Of a DNA stretch of 64,000 nt, positions 16,960-25,473 are shown piece after piece. The translations under genes were made by a program, and so were the position numbers. The stretch's first letter is position 1. Each line of letters opens with the position of its first letter. The notes under the pieces were generated by a model. That model was not told the DNA's origin. It searched no databases and saw nothing but the letters and a program-made list of their open reading frames with translations. Origin of the DNA: Comamonadaceae bacterium (GTDB lineage Bacteria; Pseudomonadota; Gammaproteobacteria; Burkholderiales; Burkholderiaceae_C); assembly GCA_007280205.1 (NCBI GenBank), contig QYPX01000059.1:1-64000 (forward strand), written 5' to 3'.

Positions 16960-17918
16960 TCTCAGTTGTGATCCCTCTATACAACAAGGAAGGCACTATA
17001 GAACGCGCTGTGAAATCAGTCCTTGAACAATCCGCAAGCGATTTTGAACTGATCGTTGTAGATGACGGCTCCAGCGACCGTGGCCCAGTTTTGGTGAGAC
17101 GTCTTGAAGATCCGCGCATTCGCATTGTGACGCAAGCAAATGCAGGCGTTTCGGCGGCCCGCAACTCCGGGGTCGCACAGGCCAGTTGCGACATTGTGGC
17201 ATTCGTCGATGCAGACGATTATTGGGATCCGGCGCACCTTGCCAATTTGGCTGCATTGGTGAAACGCTTTCCTGAAGCGAGCGTCTTTGCGACAGCCTAC
17301 TTTGTGGTCGGTGAGGGCGGACAGATCCGCAAGATTCGCCTGCGCGGGGTTAGCGCAGTGTCGAGAGCGATTAGGGAGTCAAACTACTTTCATGATGCCA
17401 CCAAAGGCGACCCACCCCTATGCAGTTCGTCCGTTGCGGTGCGCAAGAGTGCACTATCGCAAGTCGGTGGGTTTCCGCTGGGGATTGAGGCTGGCGAGGA
17501 CATCCTCACCTGGGCACGATTGGCTTGCACTGGAAAAGTGGTCTATTCCAACCACGCTACCGCATACTACGTGTTGCCGCCCGTTTCAGTAGAGCGGAAC
17601 CGCAACGCCATTCGGCGTCCTCCAAAGCATGACTTTGTGGGCGATGAGCTTGAAAAGCTGTCCGTGTTTGAAAACGCGTCAGGATCAAGCTTCAGGCGTT
17701 ACGTAGGCAATTGGTACCGTATACGAGCCATGTTGTTCATGGAGCTAAACGAACGCAGGAATTGCATTGCAGAGCTGGGAAGAGCGATCGGAAAAAGTGG
17801 GATTCACCTAAGGGACTTGGTAACTCTTGGTTTATTGCTGCTGCCCGCCAAGTGGAGGGCAAGGCTTGTATCCCGCTGGCGCCAGCGCCATGACTTGCAC
17901 CCAGATACAGCGTCATGA
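16956..17918 (+). CDS. Family 2 glycosyltransferase
   Basis: A 320-residue GT-A transferase. The N-terminus MISVVIPLYNKEGTIERAV, nucleotide-binding VVDDGSSD and metal-binding FVDADDYW are clear. GGFPLGIEAGEDILTWARLA provides the acceptor-side ED motif. The start at 16,956 was chosen from the ATGA overlap with the flippase stop and because the GT2 fold begins there. It would add one sugar to the lipid-linked Eps repeat. Donor and linkage cannot be predicted. Confidence 0.88.
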   Translation: MISVVIPLYNKEGTIERAVKSVLEQSASDFELIVVDDGSSDRGPVLVRRLEDPRIRIVTQANAGVSAARNSGVAQASCDIVAFVDADDYWDPAHLANLAALVKRFPEASVFATAYFVVGEGGQIRKIRLRGVSAVSRAIRESNYFHDATKGDPPLCSSSVAVRKSALSQVGGFPLGIEAGEDILTWARLACTGKVVYSNHATAYYVLPPVSVERNRNAIRRPPKHDFVGDELEKLSVFENASGSSFRRYVGNWYRIRAMLFMELNERRNCIAELGRAIGKSGIHLRDLVTLGLLLLPAKWRARLVSRWRQRHDLHPDTAS

Positions 17919-17933
17919 TCCTCAACTTTGCAC

Positions 17934-19106
17934 ATGATCCAACCTGTGAAGATTCTTATTGTCCATAACAGCTATCAACAAAATGGTGGTGAAGATTCGG
18001 TGATGGAGGCTGAGAAAGGAATGCTCGAGAGGCGGGGGCACATCATTAAGCTTTTTTTGCGCCAGAACGAGACTCTTCGCCACATTTCTCGGGCCAACGC
18101 GGCTGCTCAGACAATTTGGTCCCTTCCAGGGGCATGGGACTTCGAAGCAGTGTTGCGCTCGTTCAATCCTGATGTAGTCCACGTGCACAACACATTCCCA
18201 CTGATATCGCCGTCGATTTACTGGGTTGCAAACCGGTTAGGTGTACCGGTTGTGCAGACCCTGCACAACTTTCGGCTACTTTGCCCGCAGGCCTCATTCT
18301 TACGTGGCGGGCAGGTTTGCGAGGACTGCCTTGGCAAGACTCCTTGGCGCGGGGCGGCACACGCTTGCTATCGCGATTCAAGACTACAAAGCTCTGTAGT
18401 GGTGAGCATGGTGATGCTACACCGCATGATCGGCACCTGGCAAAACAAGGTCACTCGGTACATTGCACTCAATGAGTTCTGCCGTAACAAGTTTATCCAG
18501 GGCGGTTTGCCTGCAGCCCGGATCGTCATCAAGCCCAACTTTGTGGACGCTGCAGCCCCAGTCGAAGGCGTCCGCGCTGGATTCCTGTTTGTCGGTCGCC
18601 TCTCTGCGGAAAAAGGGGTTGATGTCTTGGTTGATGCTGCCAACATCTGCAGTTCTTCGGTCATTCGCGTAGCTGGCGGCGGCCCTCAGGCGGCTCTTTT
18701 AGAAAACGTTCCAGGTGTTACTCGGCTTGGTCCGCTAAGCAGTGATTCCGTCAGAGCCGAAATGAGTCAGGCTATGGCGTTGATCCTGCCAAGCATTTGC
18801 TACGAAGGGTTTCCAAGAACTCTAGTAGAAGCCTTTTCGTCGAGCTTGCCCGTCATTGCCAGCCGTCTTGGCTCACTTCCAGAGTTGGTAAGTGACGGAG
18901 TTACTGGAATTCTTTTCGACCCGGGAAATGCCAATGATCTAGCCCAGAAATTGGACTGGGCACTACAGCACCCAGGCGAAATTGCACAGATGGGCCGCAA
19001 CGCGCGAGCCCGGTACGAGGCCGAGTTCACAGCCGAACGAAACTATCAGCAATTGATGGCGATTTATGCGGACGCCATCGATGCCGTCAAGTCAGATACT
19101 CCATGA
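17934..19106 (+). CDS. Family 4 glycosyltransferase (GT-B fold)
   Basis: A 390-residue glycosyltransferase. The N-terminal acceptor domain starts KILIVHNSYQQNGGEDSV. The C-terminal donor domain includes FLFVGRLSAEKGVDVLVDA and the E-x7-E motif in CYEGFPRTLVEAFSSSLPVI. A Cys-containing stretch (RLLCPQASFLRGGQVCEDCL) is common in this subgroup. ATG 17,934 was preferred to the TTG at 17,928. The gene starts 15 bases after the GT2 gene and overlaps the following gene by 4. Confidence 0.88.
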   Translation: MIQPVKILIVHNSYQQNGGEDSVMEAEKGMLERRGHIIKLFLRQNETLRHISRANAAAQTIWSLPGAWDFEAVLRSFNPDVVHVHNTFPLISPSIYWVANRLGVPVVQTLHNFRLLCPQASFLRGGQVCEDCLGKTPWRGAAHACYRDSRLQSSVVVSMVMLHRMIGTWQNKVTRYIALNEFCRNKFIQGGLPAARIVIKPNFVDAAAPVEGVRAGFLFVGRLSAEKGVDVLVDAANICSSSVIRVAGGGPQAALLENVPGVTRLGPLSSDSVRAEMSQAMALILPSICYEGFPRTLVEAFSSSLPVIASRLGSLPELVSDGVTGILFDPGNANDLAQKLDWALQHPGEIAQMGRNARARYEAEFTAERNYQQLMAIYADAIDAVKSDTP

Positions 19107-19900
19107 AAATCTTGCCTGATCGAGCGTATGAGACCTCTGTCTCCAACAGGCAAACTCAACCTGTGCTCGGCGTGCCTGTAGATGCGGTGGACTTCACCGA
19201 TGCGCAAGACTGTGTTCTTGCCTGGGGGCATGCCCGAAATAGCAAGTATGTGGTATTCGCCAATGTACATGTGGTGACAACGGCGTCCCGCGAACCGGAA
19301 TTTGGCGCAGTTGTAGCTGCAGCAGATATGGCCGCACCCGATGGAGCACCAGTGGCCTGGATGGTGGGCAAGTTAGGAAAAACCGTTCAACAGCGCGTGA
19401 GCGGGCCTGATTTAACGTGGGCCTTGCTGGGGCGATGTGAGGCGGAACACTTGCCTGTGTATTTTTTCGGAAGTTCGCCCGAAACACTTGCCAAGTTGGC
19501 TAATCGAATTAGCGCCAAATTCCCTGCGCTCGTCGTAGCAGGGTTTGAGGCACCTCCCTTCAGGCCTATGACCGAGCAGGAAGACACCGAAGCAGTGGAT
19601 CGGATCAACGGGAGTGGCGCAGGCTTGGTCTTTGTGGGCTTGGGCTGCCCCAAGCAAGAGCACTGGATGCATGCACACCGCGGCCAAGTCAACGCTGTAA
19701 TGCTCGGTGTGGGTGCCGCGTTTGACTTTCACGCAGGCACAATATCCCGTGCGCCGGCATGGATGCACGAGTACGGTCTGGAGTGGTTACACCGCTTATG
19801 GAGTGAACCGCGGAGACTATGGAAGCGCTACCTGGTAACCAACACGCTATTTGTACTTGGGGCAGGATGGCAGTTGTTATTCAAGACACACCGCAACTAA
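19103..19900 (+). CDS. WecB/TagA/CpsF-family glycosyltransferase (GT26)
   Basis: A 265-residue protein. The family signatures are the early Asn-His region FANVHVVTTA, the Asp-rich ADMAAPDGAPVAW, PVYFFGSSPETLAKLA, and VFVGLGCPKQEHWM with GVGAAFDFHAGTISRAPAWM. These enzymes move amino-sugar acids or related sugars (for example ManNAc or ManNAcA) to a lipid-linked acceptor. This is the last gene of the Eps operon. No clear terminator was seen in the 41-base gap to the convergent gene. Confidence 0.88.
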   Translation: MKILPDRAYETSVSNRQTQPVLGVPVDAVDFTDAQDCVLAWGHARNSKYVVFANVHVVTTASREPEFGAVVAAADMAAPDGAPVAWMVGKLGKTVQQRVSGPDLTWALLGRCEAEHLPVYFFGSSPETLAKLANRISAKFPALVVAGFEAPPFRPMTEQEDTEAVDRINGSGAGLVFVGLGCPKQEHWMHAHRGQVNAVMLGVGAAFDFHAGTISRAPAWMHEYGLEWLHRLWSEPRRLWKRYLVTNTLFVLGAGWQLLFKTHRN

Positions 19901-19941
19901 GCACTATCCTTGTCAGGAATTATTGAGCGCCTGGCGGCGAG

Positions 19942-21351
19942 TCACTCCTCCGGGTACCGGCAAACCTTGACCTCCGACAACGCAAACGAATTGGTGTTCC
20001 CCGGGTAGAGCCGAATTCGGTTGACACCTCTGCTACTCAGGCCCAGGGGGATCTTGAAAATGTGATCCAACTCATCGCCAGCCACATCCACGCTGAATTT
20101 GCGCATACTCCCACCCGTTTCCATGGCTTCTATGCCGACTTGTTTGGAGCCATTCGTCGTCAGGCGAGCCGACAGGTAACTGCGGTTATCGGCCGGCCCA
20201 TCCAGGCCGATGTCAACAAAGTCGGACTCCTTGGTGACTTTTCCTGCGATCTGCCCTTGACCTTGGTACAAGCTTCCAAGCTCCAGCTTGGCAGAAATAT
20301 TTGTGGGCAGACATACCCCCTGCACCAGAGCTGCAACCTGCAACAACCATTCGTTGTCATCGATTTTGTAACGCTCGGCGCGAAACGCGTAACTCGGTCT
20401 AAGGCCGACAACACGCTCAGGCACCTCCCAAATGAGAAGTTTTGGTCGACGAACTTGAAAAGCGTCATCGCGCAAATAGGCACGCATGACGGCCCAAGGT
20501 CCCGCGTCCCCTTCGACATAAAAGTTCATCACATCTCGCTGCAATGTGTAGCGCAAAGTATCGGCAAAACCGGACCCGGGACCGGAGAAACTGCTCCCCA
20601 CCAAACCAAGGTCGGTACCCGACGTACTGCCCCCAAACAGACTCGCTGGTGCCTCACTATCCTTGCTTAGCTTGAATCGCAGGATTTCTTCCGCCGGATA
20701 CATGGGCGTACCTGCGGGTAGCAAAAAAGTAATGTCACGCGGCTTGACCTGGCGCTGCGCCTTGTTGGCCCACGCGAGTTTGTATTTTTGGGCCGGCACT
20801 GCGTCAAGTGCCTTCTTCAAGCTTGGATTGGCTATGACACCGGCCCGAATGGCCTGTGCAGCCGCCATAGCCCCGCTGGGTGTCCAGTGGGTATCCAGGC
20901 GAAAGAACAGCGGCGATGCGGCATTTTCAAGGGCCGCAGCACGCATCGGTGCTTTCAGATCAATGACGTTCACACCCTCTGCGCGCAGAGCGGCAAGCAC
21001 CGTGTCATTAAATCCTTTCATGTAAGCGCTGACCTTGAAGTCATCAGGCAACTGTTCAGCGTAAGTTTCGATTTTGGACGGCACCACCACAAACGCCAGC
21101 GCGATCTGGTTGCGTGCCAGCATACGATTGAAACGTGAAATCAAGCTGAGCGCCTTGGGGACATCCTGGTCCAGGGCTTCGAGAACAATTTCATGCTTGA
21201 CAAAAAGCCAGTCGTTCTTGCCAACGATCGCGTAACTCTCGGCAGCCAGCGCCCCATTCGGATGACACACTCCACCAATAGATAGGAGGATGAAAGTACT
21301 GGAGATCAGACGATTCTGAAGAATCCGCAATAGCAATCGGTACGTAGTCAT
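19942..21351 (-). CDS. AlgX-like SGNH O-acetyltransferase with C-terminal carbohydrate-binding-like domain (copy 1)
   Basis: About 469 residues: signal peptide, SGNH domain (about 40-325) and an extra C-terminal module (about 335-469) resembling the AlgX carbohydrate-binding domain. The Asp-x-His is in FRLDTHWTPSG (Asp153, His155) and the presumed Ser is in VGSSFSG (Ser254). ATG 21,351 was chosen over GTG 21,357 because AGAAGAG is spaced correctly to it. It is a clear tandem paralogue of the next gene, sharing GKNDWLF/GKNEWLF, LRYTLQRD and RLYPG. It probably acetylates the exported glucan in the periplasm together with the AlgF-like protein. Confidence 0.87.
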   Translation of the reverse strand: MTTYRLLLRILQNRLISSTFILLSIGGVCHPNGALAAESYAIVGKNDWLFVKHEIVLEALDQDVPKALSLISRFNRMLARNQIALAFVVVPSKIETYAEQLPDDFKVSAYMKGFNDTVLAALRAEGVNVIDLKAPMRAAALENAASPLFFRLDTHWTPSGAMAAAQAIRAGVIANPSLKKALDAVPAQKYKLAWANKAQRQVKPRDITFLLPAGTPMYPAEEILRFKLSKDSEAPASLFGGSTSGTDLGLVGSSFSGPGSGFADTLRYTLQRDVMNFYVEGDAGPWAVMRAYLRDDAFQVRRPKLLIWEVPERVVGLRPSYAFRAERYKIDDNEWLLQVAALVQGVCLPTNISAKLELGSLYQGQGQIAGKVTKESDFVDIGLDGPADNRSYLSARLTTNGSKQVGIEAMETGGSMRKFSVDVAGDELDHIFKIPLGLSSRGVNRIRLYPGNTNSFALSEVKVCRYPEE

Positions 21352-21363
21352 GGCCACACTCTT

Positions 21364-22761
21364 CTATCTGAGAATATCGTCCGGTTGGCGGCACACCTGC
21401 ACGCCCTGCACGGCAAAGCCGTTGCTCTTTCCGGGGTAAAGACGCACTTTGCTATAGCCATTGCCGGCTGATGGCAACGGTGTCTTCAGCGCATGCGCCA
21501 TATCGTCGCCCGGCATGCTCAGGTTGAAGCGACGTGTCGCGACGCCGGGACCAGAGGCTTCCAGGACCATGCTTTTTGAGCCCGTTGCGCTAACGCGCGC
21601 AACCAAATAATCGAGCTTTTCGATTGGTTTATCAAAACCGATCTCGATGAAATCGCTTTCGGTCGTTGCCCCGGTGGCAAGGTCGGCACCCTTCAGGTTG
21701 GCAGGATTTGCAGCCAACCCGGCGGCAGCGAACTTGGCCGCCACACTGGACAGCTTGCAGTTACGCTGGGTCAGGGCAGACACGCGCAACAGCCATTCGG
21801 TGTTGTTGACGATGTAGCGTGCGTCTCGGTACTTGTAGTCCGGCGGCGCCCGCATATCGCGCTCCGGCATCTCCCAAATCAACAACTTCGGTGCCTGGGT
21901 TTGAAACGCGTCATCACGCAAATAACTCTCCATCCCAATCCAGGACCCTTGGTCGGCTCCTACAGAAACGCTCAAAATATCCCTTTGTAGCGTGTAGCGC
22001 AGGGCATCCGCAAAACCGGTCCATTCGCTTGAGTAACTGCTACCCATCAATGTGATCCCAAGCGCCGGGCGATTGCCCAGCAGGTCTTGCTTGCCCGGTT
22101 GGGCTTTGCTGACCTTCATCGGGGTGACTTGCTCAAACGCGAGGATGGGCGAGTTGGGTGGCAACTGCATGGTCAGATCGCGTGCCTTGGAGTTCTGGCG
22201 GCGATGATTTGACAACTCATATTTTTCTTCGGGGATCGAGTCCAGTATTGCTTTCAGTGCTGGACTCGCATCGATGCCGGCCCTGACCGCTTCGGCTGCC
22301 ACCATGGAACCAGCGGGTGCCCAGTGCGTGTCAAGTCGATAAAAAAATGGGGTGGTGCTGGCGCGTTTGGGGCTGTTCAAGAACGCCGTGTTCACATCAA
22401 TAACATCGACCCGGCCGTCCTGCAAGGCCTTGCGCATGCGCTCGTAGTTCCCCATCATGTAGTCGTTCGGCTTGATATCGTCCGGCAGATGCTCAGGATA
22501 GATACGCATCTTCAACGGCACCATGGCCACCACCATGTTGATGCCATTGGCCGACAGCACTTTGTTAAAACGCTGAATCAAGTCAAGTGACACGTCAACC
22601 GTCGCCGCATCGGGAGGGGTGGATATTTCGTGCCGATAGAAGAGCCATTCATTCTTGCCAATGATTCCTGGTGGAAGGTCTGCCGAACGGACCACTGTCG
22701 GCCCCAGCAGGTTGGCCGCCATCAGTGCAAAGAGCAACTTTCTAACCGTGGGTGTTTTCAT
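21364..22761 (-). CDS. AlgX-like SGNH O-acetyltransferase with C-terminal carbohydrate-binding-like domain (copy 2)
   Basis: A 465-residue paralogue of the neighbouring gene with the same two-domain layout. A signal peptide (cleavage near VRSA, residue 27) is followed by a SGNH domain with Asp144/His146 in YRLDTHWAPAG and Ser241 in MGSSYSSEW. The C-terminal beta-rich module ends in RLYPGKSNGFAV and QVCRQPDD. A good Shine-Dalgarno (AGGGAGA) precedes the ATG. It is the upstream member of the pair, separated from copy 1 by 12 bases and from the AlgF-like gene by 36. WssF in Pseudomonas is a comparable SGNH protein of the cellulose acetylation system. Confidence 0.87.
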   Translation of the reverse strand: MKTPTVRKLLFALMAANLLGPTVVRSADLPPGIIGKNEWLFYRHEISTPPDAATVDVSLDLIQRFNKVLSANGINMVVAMVPLKMRIYPEHLPDDIKPNDYMMGNYERMRKALQDGRVDVIDVNTAFLNSPKRASTTPFFYRLDTHWAPAGSMVAAEAVRAGIDASPALKAILDSIPEEKYELSNHRRQNSKARDLTMQLPPNSPILAFEQVTPMKVSKAQPGKQDLLGNRPALGITLMGSSYSSEWTGFADALRYTLQRDILSVSVGADQGSWIGMESYLRDDAFQTQAPKLLIWEMPERDMRAPPDYKYRDARYIVNNTEWLLRVSALTQRNCKLSSVAAKFAAAGLAANPANLKGADLATGATTESDFIEIGFDKPIEKLDYLVARVSATGSKSMVLEASGPGVATRRFNLSMPGDDMAHALKTPLPSAGNGYSKVRLYPGKSNGFAVQGVQVCRQPDDILR

Positions 22762-22797
22762 CGTTCGTTTCTCCCTTGAAAGCTAAAAGGCCATCGG

Positions 22798-23505
22798 CTA
22801 TTTTCCGGTATAGCGTTCGATCTTGTTTTCGACAGCGCGCAACAAGGGCTTGGCAGTGGTGCCTGGCAATACCAGTACGCTGTAGGTACCGCCCTGCGCC
22901 ATGGTTACTGCTGCGTTGGCCTGCGCCGCCTTGTCGCCGGTCCTGGCCGCGATCAGGTCGACTGAAATGGGGTTGACCAGGATGGATCTCGAAGTTCCGT
23001 AGACCAGATCAGTAAACACCTTGGTGTTGCCATCCGCAGTGAGCACATCGAGGGCACCCGCCGTGGCGTCCAGGTGATACACCGCCAGCAGAGCTTTAAG
23101 CTTGTTCGAGTTGGCCTTGTCTTCAAACACGATGGGCACTGCCTTGGCGCCCAGGTTGGTAAAGGCCACGGTCAGGGCCCGCCCACGCACCACATCCAGG
23201 GTGGTACTGGCCTGCGCCACGGGTTTGCCGGCGGGATGAACGGCGATGCTGTGTTTGCCGGCCGGCAGTACCATGTAGTCGCTGGGCTGTCCGGTTCCCA
23301 GTGCCTTGATTCGCAGTCGGCCATCGACCACAATATCGACCGCCCGATCACGGCTGGCCAGCAACACGCGAACATAGGCAGAGTCAGCCGGAGGTTCAGG
23401 GTCATAGAGCAAACCGGTAGGCTGAGCCTGCACCGGCGGACTTGAGAATGCCAGCAGCATTGAGAGCAGGAGGTAAGCAAGTTTGGCTGCAAATCGGAAT
23501 CGCAT
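22798..23505 (-). CDS. AlgF/WssG-like periplasmic polysaccharide O-acetylation protein
   Basis: A 235-residue protein with a signal peptide (cleavage after VQA, about residue 27). The mature start GLLYDPEPPADSAYVRVLLA is the AlgF hallmark. Two beta-rich AlgF-like halves follow. AlgF/WssG bridges the membrane acyltransferase and the periplasmic SGNH enzymes. Its presence completes an AlgI-AlgJ-AlgX-AlgF set, though the AlgI/AlgJ partners lie 20 kb away at 934-3,520. It sits between the deacetylase gene (50 bases upstream) and the AlgX-like pair on the same strand. Confidence 0.85.
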   Translation of the reverse strand: MRFRFAAKLAYLLLSMLLAFSSPPVQAQPTGLLYDPEPPADSAYVRVLLASRDRAVDIVVDGRLRIKALGTGQPSDYMVLPAGKHSIAVHPAGKPVAQASTTLDVVRGRALTVAFTNLGAKAVPIVFEDKANSNKLKALLAVYHLDATAGALDVLTADGNTKVFTDLVYGTSRSILVNPISVDLIAARTGDKAAQANAAVTMAQGGTYSVLVLPGTTAKPLLRAVENKIERYTGK

Positions 23506-23555
23506 TTCGATCTTTCAACTTCAGAAGGATGGACGGCGAGGATGATAAACGCAGA

Positions 23556-25406
23556 TCACCGACTGGCACTTGCCGCGGGGCGATCAAAATACAGGTTCCA
23601 CTGGTATTCACCCGGAGCAAAACCGTCAAGCACCACCGCGCCGCGCCAGCGGTCCACGCTGGCCACTTTGGGTACCTTTGCCATGCCACCGACAGAAACC
23701 AGTCGCAGCGCGCCGCCTGACTCAGGAAGATTGACCCAAACTACCGCTGCCCGGCCAACAGGCGCTGCTCCTTTGATTGTGATTTTGAGTTGTAGCCCGG
23801 AGGCACCAGACTCCAGGCGTGCGCTAATGCGCTCGCGCTCGCGCCACCAGTCGGCCACCTGCGCTGCAGTAGCCCACCAGATGCGGTCACGGCGCGCTTT
23901 GAGGTAGTCGAAAGTTTGCGTCAATTGCTCTTTGCTGAGCAAGCTCTGCCCGGGAATGGTGACGACCGACAAGGCCGCCATTTTGTCAATCAGGTCCAGT
24001 TCAGCCAGGAAGGTCTTCATACCCGCCTCTGGCTCGGTATCCATCAGGTCTTCAGGCGCGCTTTGCGTTCGCGGCAGCATCACCATCGGTCTGGCAACGC
24101 TGGCATCCGCTTGCGCAAAATAGGGCAGACGCGCCTCCGTCGTACCCATATACGTCAGGTTGTGGCCCATGCCGCGCTCTTGCAGGAGTTTCTCGGTGGT
24201 CTGGTCGTACAAATCCATCGGAGCGCGAAAACCGGCATTACCCGTCAGGTTGAATCCTGCCTCCTTCATTTCATTGACCATCGTGCCCAGGCGCTTGCTC
24301 TGGACTGCCGCGGCCTGGTCCTTGAAACCGTCAAAGCGATCCCCGTGGTAGGCAACTTCGTGCCCTTTGGCTCGAACTTGTTCGAGTATTTTTGCCGATT
24401 TGGCTGCGCTTTCGCTGAGCATGTAATAGGTTGCCCGACCGCCGGCATCTTCCATCATCTTTGCAAAAAGCAGATCGACATCCACCATGATGTCAACCGC
24501 CGCGACAGCCACCACCAGGGCGCTGCCGTAGGGATGAGGCCAATTCGGCACAAAAACGTCAGGTTGACGCAACAGCCACATCAGGGAATTGTGGGCGATT
24601 GCCTCCAGTGCCTTGGGATCACCGGACCGCCATAGACGCTCGGGATAACCCAGAACAACCGAGCGCGACGACCTTCCCGAAGGCTGACTGCGCTCATCAA
24701 AAACAATGGTGCTGCTTGCCTTGCCGCTTGCTACGGTACGCGACCAATCCATGAGTTCAGCAGCAGCCTGTCGACCAACCAGACGCAGCGGATACCAGTC
24801 CTTTGCATATTCCATCCAGACTCGCAAACCCGCCGGCAAGGCATGAACCGCCGGAGTATCGCCGTGCATTATTAGGAACGTATCGTCTTTGGCAGCCTCA
24901 TTATTTCCAACAACCTTGGCGTCCAGTGCACTTTCCATGAAGCCGTAACCGCGCCATTCACCGGTCTCACTTCGCACGCCGGTCATCCAGGTCGACAGCA
25001 CCCCACCGCCCTTACCGCGAAATTCCCTCACGGCCTGCATTTCTCGCTCGGTCAATGCCACCGCGGACGGAAGCAAAAGCACTCCTGGTTGCAGCGTTTC
25101 GAGTTGTTCCACTGAAGACACCAGTTGGAATGGAACTCTGTACTTGCGCAGAAACACTTCCCAGGTCCGCACACTTTCGTTGGCATCCAAACCGGTTGCC
25201 GCGAAGCGCGCCCGCGTTGTCGGTGACGCGTAGAGCAAGACTCTTTGAACCATCGGCGTTGCCGGCGCAAGCGACCCCGCTGCTGCGCCAGGGGCAACAG
25301 CGTTGGTGGCCGGGCGGCCGGCAGGCTGGCACCAGCCTGCCGTCAAAGTCAGAAAACAGACAACAGCCAAACCCGGCAGTTTCAGCATCTTATGCCAACA
25401 CCACAT
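23556..25406 (-). CDS. Polysaccharide deacetylase-family protein with N-terminal GATase-like domain (copy 1)
   Basis: A 616-residue exported protein: signal peptide, Ala/Pro linker, a Rossmann/GATase-like domain (about 50-290; GVLLLPSAVALTEREMQAVR) and a NodB-like (CE4) domain (about 290-530). Metal-ligand His residues are kept in GHEVAYHGD, and GFRAPMD provides motif 3. Motif 1, normally T-F-D-D, reads AVDIMVD. A beta-rich tail follows. GAGGGAGAG lies just before ATG 25,406, fixing the start. It heads the operon with algF-like and algX-like genes, so it may remove acetyl groups that others add, or de-N-acetylate an amino sugar. It is paralogous to the gene at 30,518-32,409. Confidence 0.82.
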   Translation of the reverse strand: MWCWHKMLKLPGLAVVCFLTLTAGWCQPAGRPATNAVAPGAAAGSLAPATPMVQRVLLYASPTTRARFAATGLDANESVRTWEVFLRKYRVPFQLVSSVEQLETLQPGVLLLPSAVALTEREMQAVREFRGKGGGVLSTWMTGVRSETGEWRGYGFMESALDAKVVGNNEAAKDDTFLIMHGDTPAVHALPAGLRVWMEYAKDWYPLRLVGRQAAAELMDWSRTVASGKASSTIVFDERSQPSGRSSRSVVLGYPERLWRSGDPKALEAIAHNSLMWLLRQPDVFVPNWPHPYGSALVVAVAAVDIMVDVDLLFAKMMEDAGGRATYYMLSESAAKSAKILEQVRAKGHEVAYHGDRFDGFKDQAAAVQSKRLGTMVNEMKEAGFNLTGNAGFRAPMDLYDQTTEKLLQERGMGHNLTYMGTTEARLPYFAQADASVARPMVMLPRTQSAPEDLMDTEPEAGMKTFLAELDLIDKMAALSVVTIPGQSLLSKEQLTQTFDYLKARRDRIWWATAAQVADWWRERERISARLESGASGLQLKITIKGAAPVGRAAVVWVNLPESGGALRLVSVGGMAKVPKVASVDRWRGAVVLDGFAPGEYQWNLYFDRPAASASR

Positions 25407-25433
25407 GTTCTCTCCCTCTGTCAGGTCAAATCG

Positions 25434-25462
25434 ATTATGATAAAAAAAAACGAGTGGAACAA
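25434..25462 (-). promoter_or_regulatory. Candidate sigma-70 promoter for the deacetylase/algF/algX operon
   Basis: On the minus strand, TTGTTC (25,457-25,462) and CATAAT (25,434-25,439) are separated by 17 bases that include a run of nine T. CATAAT matches the -10 consensus at 5 of 6; the -35 matches at only 3 of 6. It lies in the 67-base gap between divergent operons, so factors binding here could also affect bcsE. Assigned by eye only. Confidence 0.35.
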
Positions 25463-25473
25463 CAGCAACGATT

